Part shown: in pieces, positions 23,255 to 26,665 of the stretch
Layout of the letters: each line of letters opens with the position of its first letter
Position numbering within the stretch: the first letter of the stretch is position 1
Assembly: GCA_937925385.1 (NCBI GenBank)
Contig: CALEWN010000013.1
Location: 1-26,665, forward strand
Length of the DNA stretch: 26,665 bases
Source of the DNA: an uncultured Senegalimassilia sp.
GTDB taxonomy: Bacteria; Actinomycetota; Coriobacteriia; Coriobacteriales; Eggerthellaceae
Direction of reading: 5' to 3'
Made by a program: the position numbers and the translations under genes
The notes under the pieces: model-generated
Databases searched by the model: none
What the model was told of the DNA's origin: nothing
Seen by the model: only the letters and a program-made list of their open reading frames with translations

Positions 23255-23514
23255 ACCAGCGAAGTCCAACGCGGGCGGAGCCTCGACCTGTATAGGAAGA
23301 GGCGATGCCTTATGCTGAAAGAAATTCTGAGTTTCATCTTGTCGGTTTTACCGAATTGGTTGGCGGTGCTTCTTATGGCTGTCGACCTTTGTGGGCGGAA
23401 GAAAAAAGCGAGTGGACGAAGTCCAGGAGAAATAGAAAGGGCCGGCGGCAACCGACCCTAACTCGTTAATACTGGCTCCGCCCGTGACCCTTAACGCTAC
23501 CGGGCTTCGCTGGT
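23255..23514 (+). promoter_or_regulatory. Long-range paired mRNA ends enclosing the small peptide gene
   Basis: Helix 1 pairs ACCAGCGAAGTCC (23255-23267) with GGGCTTCGCTGGT (23502-23514), 13 bp with one T-G. Helix 2 pairs CGCGGGCGGAGCC (23270-23282) with GGCTCCGCCCGTG (23474-23486), 13 bp with one G-U. They are nested in the same order and enclose the ribosome-binding site and whole gene, as in type I toxin mRNAs kept inactive by 5'-3' pairing. Confidence 0.6.
23312..23461 (+). CDS. Small hydrophobic peptide, candidate type I toxin (49 aa)
   Basis: A 49-residue frame from ATG 23312 with AGGAAGAGG (23294-23302) 9 bases upstream. A hydrophobic helix (about 5-29, containing SFILSVLPNWLAVLLMAVDL) is followed by CGRKKK and a polar basic tail, the layout of Ldr/Fst/TxpA-type membrane toxins, although no family is identified. 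A longer frame open from 23168 lacks a site and overlaps the purM terminator. Bases before the gene (23255-23267 and 23270-23282) pair with bases after it (23502-23514 and 23474-23486), so the mRNA ends can zip together around the gene. The locus is AT-richer than its surroundings. An antitoxin RNA was not located; the toxin call is inference. Confidence 0.5.
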   Translation: MLKEILSFILSVLPNWLAVLLMAVDLCGRKKKASGRSPGEIERAGGNRP

Positions 23515-23601
23515 ACAGCTACATTTTATCATGCTCATTGTATTCACGCGAGGGTGGTTTTACGGCAATCCCTATAGCCAGTTGTGCTAGCGCAGACGGG
23601 T

Positions 23602-23683
23602 GAACGGGGGACGGAGGTGCGTTCACGCGTTAGCTCTTTGCATTCCCGAATGCTCTCCGTGAACGCACCTCCGTCCCCCGTTC
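23602..23683. repeat. 82-bp element with perfect 26-bp inverted repeats
   Basis: Left arm 23602-23627 and right arm 23658-23683 are exact reverse complements, with a 30-base interior. The left arm shares 22 of its first 23 bases with 21872-21894. Such GGGGACGGAGGTGCGTTC-type palindromes look like REP/BIME units or a MITE. The hairpin has no T tract, so it is not a typical terminator. Confidence 0.8.
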
Positions 23684-23720
23684 GCTCTTGTGCCCGAGTT
23701 GCCACTAATGGGGGCATTTT

Positions 23721-23738
23721 GGTCGAACCGGTACGACC
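23721..23738. promoter_or_regulatory. 18-bp near-palindrome, possible operator
   Basis: GGTCGAACCGGTACGACC is symmetric at 16 of 18 positions. It lies about 310 bases upstream of the aminotransferase gene in an otherwise gene-free stretch, so it may be an operator or RNA hairpin; the regulator is unknown. Confidence 0.35.
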
Positions 23739-23787
23739 CCTTTAGGGTTGAACAAGCCATTGACCAGCAAAAACATGCTGACAGCGG

Positions 23788-23813
23788 CACTTTTGCGCAC
23801 GTGCACAAAAGTG
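23788..23813. promoter_or_regulatory. 26-bp near-palindrome upstream of the aminotransferase operon
   Basis: CACTTTTG and CAAAAGTG flank a GCACGTGC core; 24 of 26 positions are symmetric. TACAAT (23848-23853), a possible -10, lies 34 bases downstream, so a dimeric repressor or activator site is plausible. Confidence 0.45.
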
Positions 23814-24045
23814 GGCGTTCCCGTGTATCCTGGCGCGGTTTCTGCGCTACAATCCTTTTCGCTTGAACGTCTTCTGCCAAGTTCGAGCATTTCTGCATTG
23901 CGTCCTTCGGGCACATCTGGGGCCCGACTCTCGACGCGTTTTCCCATCGTTAAGATCATCGTCGCGGAGAGGCGGCGGTGTCCTCTTGCGCCGTGCGCCG
24001 GGGATGGGTTCGTCGTGCGCAGGTTGCGCACAGGAGGAAAGAGAA

Positions 24046-25302
24046 ATGCTCGTTTCGCGGTTCATGCAACAACGTCTTGGTACATCGTCGGCCATTCGCC
24101 AGGCTTTTGAGAAAGCCGAGCAGCTGAAGAAAGCCCATGGTGTCGATAACGTGTTCGATTTCAGCATCGGCAATCCTTCGGCTCCGTGCCCTGCGGGTGT
24201 GCGCGCTGCGTTGGAAGAAACCGCGCGCAAAACCGCGCCGGAGCTGCACGGCTATATGGATAGCTCCGGGTATGCCGATGTCCGTTCGACCATCGCCGCT
24301 TCGCTGGCGCGCAGGTTCGACACCCCTTACAAAGCTTCCGATATCGTTATGACCACAGGAGCGGCAAGCGCCATCAACGCGCTTATGCAAACGGTGCTCG
24401 ACTCCGAGGACGAAGTGGTTGCGTTTTTGCCCTGCTACCCGGCGTATCGGGTGTTCGTCGAGAATTGGGGCGCCCGTTTGGTTGAGGTTCCGTTCGACGA
24501 AGAGACCATGCTGCCCGATCTTGCTGCCTTCGAGCGCGCGCTTACGCCGCGCACGAAGCTGGTCATCGTGAACACGCCGAACAATCCGAGCGGCGTGGTC
24601 TATCCGGCCGCAGCGGCCGATGGCATCGCCGGCGCGCTGTTCCGCGCGCAGCGCGCGTTCGGGCATCCGATTCTGCTGCTTTCCGATGAGCCATATCGCG
24701 ACCTGGTGTACGACGGTGCGCAAAACCCCTGGTGGCCGGCTATTTATCGCAACACCGCCGTGGTGTATTCGTTCAGCAAATCCGCTTCCATCGCCGGCGA
24801 GCGCATCGGCTATGCCGCGCTGACGCCGGGGATGGCCGATCGCGACGCCCTTCTTGCCGGCATCCGCCGCTCGCTCGGCGACATCGGCTTCGTGAACGCG
24901 CCCGCCACGGCGCAGCGCATGGCGGCTGCCTGCGCGGACGACACCGTGGACATCGCCTACTACGATCGCAATCGCCGCATGCTGACTTCCGCGCTGGCGA
25001 ACGCCGGGTTCGATGCGGTGCCTGGCAACGGCGCGTTCTACCTGCTGATGGCGGCGCCCGACGGCGATGAGCGGCTGTTGCTTGACCGCTTGGCGGCCAA
25101 GCGCATCGTTGCCGTGGGCGGTTCGGATTTCGGGGCCCCGGGCTATGTGCGCCTGTCGTACTGCCTGCCGCCCGAGGCCGTTTCGCGCGCTCTTCCCTTG
25201 TTCGCCCAGGTGGCGAAGGAGTATTGCCTTTCTGTGCAGTCGCCTTCCGCGGCTTGCGCGCCCGCGCAACCCGCTCCCTTCACCGTTCTGTTCGCTTCGT
25301 AA
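24046..25302 (+). CDS. PLP-dependent aminotransferase, class I/II
   Basis: A 418-residue fold-type I PLP enzyme. ATG 24046 is chosen for AGGAGG 9 bases upstream; the frame upstream is leader. Landmarks: FDFSIGNPSAP, the PLP-phosphate loop TTGAASAIN (103-111), NTPNNPSG (176-183), LLSDEPYRDLVYDG with Asp214, and SFSKSASIAGERIGY with Lys245 forming the internal aldimine. The ASIAGERIGY form and the NPSAP N-terminus fit the aspartate aminotransferase-like superfamily used by alanine, aromatic or succinyldiaminopimelate aminotransferases. The substrate cannot be read from sequence. The next gene, 39 bases away, is a NitT/TauT-type ABC ATPase, so the enzyme may act on the imported compound. Confidence 0.92.
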   Translation: MLVSRFMQQRLGTSSAIRQAFEKAEQLKKAHGVDNVFDFSIGNPSAPCPAGVRAALEETARKTAPELHGYMDSSGYADVRSTIAASLARRFDTPYKASDIVMTTGAASAINALMQTVLDSEDEVVAFLPCYPAYRVFVENWGARLVEVPFDEETMLPDLAAFERALTPRTKLVIVNTPNNPSGVVYPAAAADGIAGALFRAQRAFGHPILLLSDEPYRDLVYDGAQNPWWPAIYRNTAVVYSFSKSASIAGERIGYAALTPGMADRDALLAGIRRSLGDIGFVNAPATAQRMAAACADDTVDIAYYDRNRRMLTSALANAGFDAVPGNGAFYLLMAAPDGDERLLLDRLAAKRIVAVGGSDFGAPGYVRLSYCLPPEAVSRALPLFAQVAKEYCLSVQSPSAACAPAQPAPFTVLFAS

Positions 25303-25341
25303 TGCGCATGCGCACTCGCACTGCGCCAGGAGACTTACTTC

Positions 25342-26130
25342 ATGAATGACATCACCGTGAACGACCTGTCGTTCCGCTACGCCGATTCCGACCAGCTTAT
25401 CTTGCGGGACGTGAACATACGCGTGAACGAAGGCGACTTCGTGTGCCTGCTCGGCCAGTCCGGGTGCGGCAAATCGACGTTTTTGCGCCTGATGGCGGGC
25501 CTGGAAGCGCCCTCGTCGGGGTCGATCTGCGTTGACGGGCAGCCTATCGACGGCACCAGCCTTGAGCGCAGCGTGGTCTTTCAGGATTACGGTTTGTTCC
25601 CGTGGATGTCAGCGGGGGAGAACATCGTGCTGGCCCTTCGCCAGCGCTTCCCCGAGAAGTCGAAGGCGGAATGCCGCGACATCGCGCGCCGGGCGCTGCG
25701 CGAGGTGGGTCTGAAGGACGAGGTGCTCGGCAAGTATCCCAAATCGCTGTCGGGCGGCATGAAACAGCGTTGCGCCATCGCCCGCAGCTTCTCCATGAAC
25801 CCGCCGATCCTGCTGATGGACGAGCCGTTCGGCGCGCTTGACGCCGTGACGCGGGCGCGCCTGCAGGACATGGTGCTTGACCTGTGGTCGCACGAGGAGC
25901 GCAAGAAAACGGTGTTCTTCGTCACGCACGATGTGGAGGAGGCGCTGCTTCTGGCCACCCGCATCGTGGTGTTCGGGCAGTCGCCGAGCCAGGTGATCTT
26001 CCAGAAGGAGATCCCGCTTGAGCGCAAACCCTCCCGAAAAGAGATGTACGAAAGCCGCTTCATCATGGATTTACGCAATGAGCTGGTGGGCTACATCAAC
26101 CAGGACGTTTTGAGCCACGTTGAGGACTAG
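25342..26130 (+). CDS. ABC transporter ATP-binding protein, NitT/TauT (SsuB/TauB-like) family
   Basis: A 262-residue ATPase for an importer of the nitrate/taurine/sulfonate/thiamine-precursor type. AGGAG lies upstream of ATG 25342. Visible: Walker A GQSGCGKST (38-46), Q-loop VVFQDYGLFPWMS (Gln81), signature LSGGMKQR (136-143), Walker B ILLMDEPFGALD (Asp160, Glu161) and H-loop His196. The FQDYGLFPW Q-loop is typical of this family. The C-terminal 50 residues (KPSRKEMYESRF) are the usual extension. A Tat-type lipoprotein binding protein follows 59 bases downstream; the permease is not in the window and is probably beyond its right edge. The transported substrate is unknown. Confidence 0.95.
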   Translation: MNDITVNDLSFRYADSDQLILRDVNIRVNEGDFVCLLGQSGCGKSTFLRLMAGLEAPSSGSICVDGQPIDGTSLERSVVFQDYGLFPWMSAGENIVLALRQRFPEKSKAECRDIARRALREVGLKDEVLGKYPKSLSGGMKQRCAIARSFSMNPPILLMDEPFGALDAVTRARLQDMVLDLWSHEERKKTVFFVTHDVEEALLLATRIVVFGQSPSQVIFQKEIPLERKPSRKEMYESRFIMDLRNELVGYINQDVLSHVED

Positions 26131-26189
26131 GGCCGGGCGGCCCTTCCGCATAGCAAGCTAGGACATTCGCCACAAGAAAGGATCGACCC

Positions 26190-26665
26190 ATGATCGACAA
26201 CGTTTCCCGCCGCAGCTTCATCGGCCTGGCCTCCGTCGCCGCCGCCAGCCTGGCGCTGGGCGGTTGCGCCTCTAACGCGTCCTCGGGCGGCGCCTCCACC
26301 GCCGACGCTTCCAAGGACGCGCCGACCGTGCGCCTGGGCACCACTAATGACGGCCACATTTTCAACGCCATCGCCGACGCGCAGGGCTACCTTGCCGAAG
26401 AGGGCGTCAACGTGGAGGTCAACGTGTTCTCCAGCTCCGACGACGCGTTCCAGGCCCTGTTCAGCGGCAAGGTGGACGTGCTGTCCAACAACGGCACGAA
26501 CCTGCCGCTCACCCACGTTGCCTCGGGCCAGGACCTGACCATCTACGCTGGCTACATGATCACCGGCTGCATGCCGATCATCGCGAAAGCGGGCACGCAG
26601 TGGAACGGCGTGGAGGACCTGCTGGGCAAGACCATCGCCTGTTCGGGCAACGAGTTCGCCGTGTT
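26190..26665 (+). CDS. Substrate-binding lipoprotein of NitT/TauT ABC transporter (3' end outside window)
   Basis: 158 codons are visible; the gene runs off the right edge. GAAAGGA precedes ATG 26190. The N-terminus has SRRSFIGLA, a twin-arginine motif (Arg7, Arg8), then a hydrophobic stretch and lipobox LALGGC (Cys26), so it is a Tat-exported, lipid-anchored protein. A Ser/Ala-rich linker follows, then VRLGTTNDGHIFNAIADAQG, matching the start of NMT1/SsuA-type binding proteins, and EEGVNVEV and SGKVDVL strands of the first lobe. With the upstream ATPase it forms an importer. The ligand cannot be deduced from the visible half. Confidence 0.92.
   Translation, partial: MIDNVSRRSFIGLASVAAASLALGGCASNASSGGASTADASKDAPTVRLGTTNDGHIFNAIADAQGYLAEEGVNVEVNVFSSSDDAFQALFSGKVDVLSNNGTNLPLTHVASGQDLTIYAGYMITGCMPIIAKAGTQWNGVEDLLGKTIACSGNEFAV

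Noticed and set aside
23168..23311. Extending the small hydrophobic peptide upstream to ATG 23168
   Set aside because: That start lies within the purM terminator stem, has no suitable ribosome-binding site, and the internal ATG at 23312 has a good one.

Overview
The window reads as chromosome from a high-GC Gram-positive actinobacterium, most likely a gut Coriobacteriia/Eggerthellaceae-type organism. This is inferred from base composition, GTG/TTG starts, class B sortase and ER-type (SipW-like) signal peptidases; the species cannot be named from sequence alone. Long overlapping open frames occur on both strands because of the GC-rich third positions; only the frames with family motifs, ribosome-binding sites and sensible packing are annotated.

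Region 1 (1-11213) is a surface-protein export locus. It opens with the end of a large Ser/Thr/Asn-rich secreted protein whose last ~45 codons are displaced by a one-base frameshift. After a terminator (2189-2219) come four tandem paralogous small exported proteins, each with a SipW-type signal helix ending in a T/S-x-A-W-F/Y motif and sharing PVST and EGxDxxC signatures. They are followed by an ER-type signal peptidase, a membrane-anchored McrB-like AAA+ NTPase, a DUF2357 (McrC-like N-terminal) protein whose C-terminus is a long hendecad coiled coil instead of a recognisable nuclease, and a second ER-type signal peptidase. All are co-directional and tightly spaced. A McrBC-type motor pair embedded between two SipW peptidases and their presumed substrates is the most unusual thing in the window.

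Region 2 (11214-18830) holds a serine O-acetyltransferase of EpsC type, then a polyphosphate island: ppk1 and a Ppx/GppA phosphatase on the minus strand, and a two-domain PPK2-class polyphosphate:AMP phosphotransferase on the plus strand. Synthesis, hydrolysis and use of polyphosphate are therefore encoded side by side. A 127-bp element with perfect 17-bp inverted ends lies between epsC and ppk1. Two very small single-helix membrane protein genes (41 and 32 codons) flank the phosphotransferase.

Region 3 (19026-23181) has a class B sortase overlapping purF by 4 bp, then purM, closed by a strong terminator. A REP-like repeat sits between purF and purM.

Region 4 (23182-26665) starts with an AT-richer small locus encoding a 49-residue hydrophobic peptide whose flanking sequences can base-pair over a long range, resembling a type I toxin mRNA. 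A perfect 26-bp inverted repeat related to the purF-purM repeat follows. The window ends in an operon of a PLP-dependent aminotransferase, a NitT/TauT-type ABC ATPase, and a Tat/lipobox substrate-binding protein cut by the window edge.
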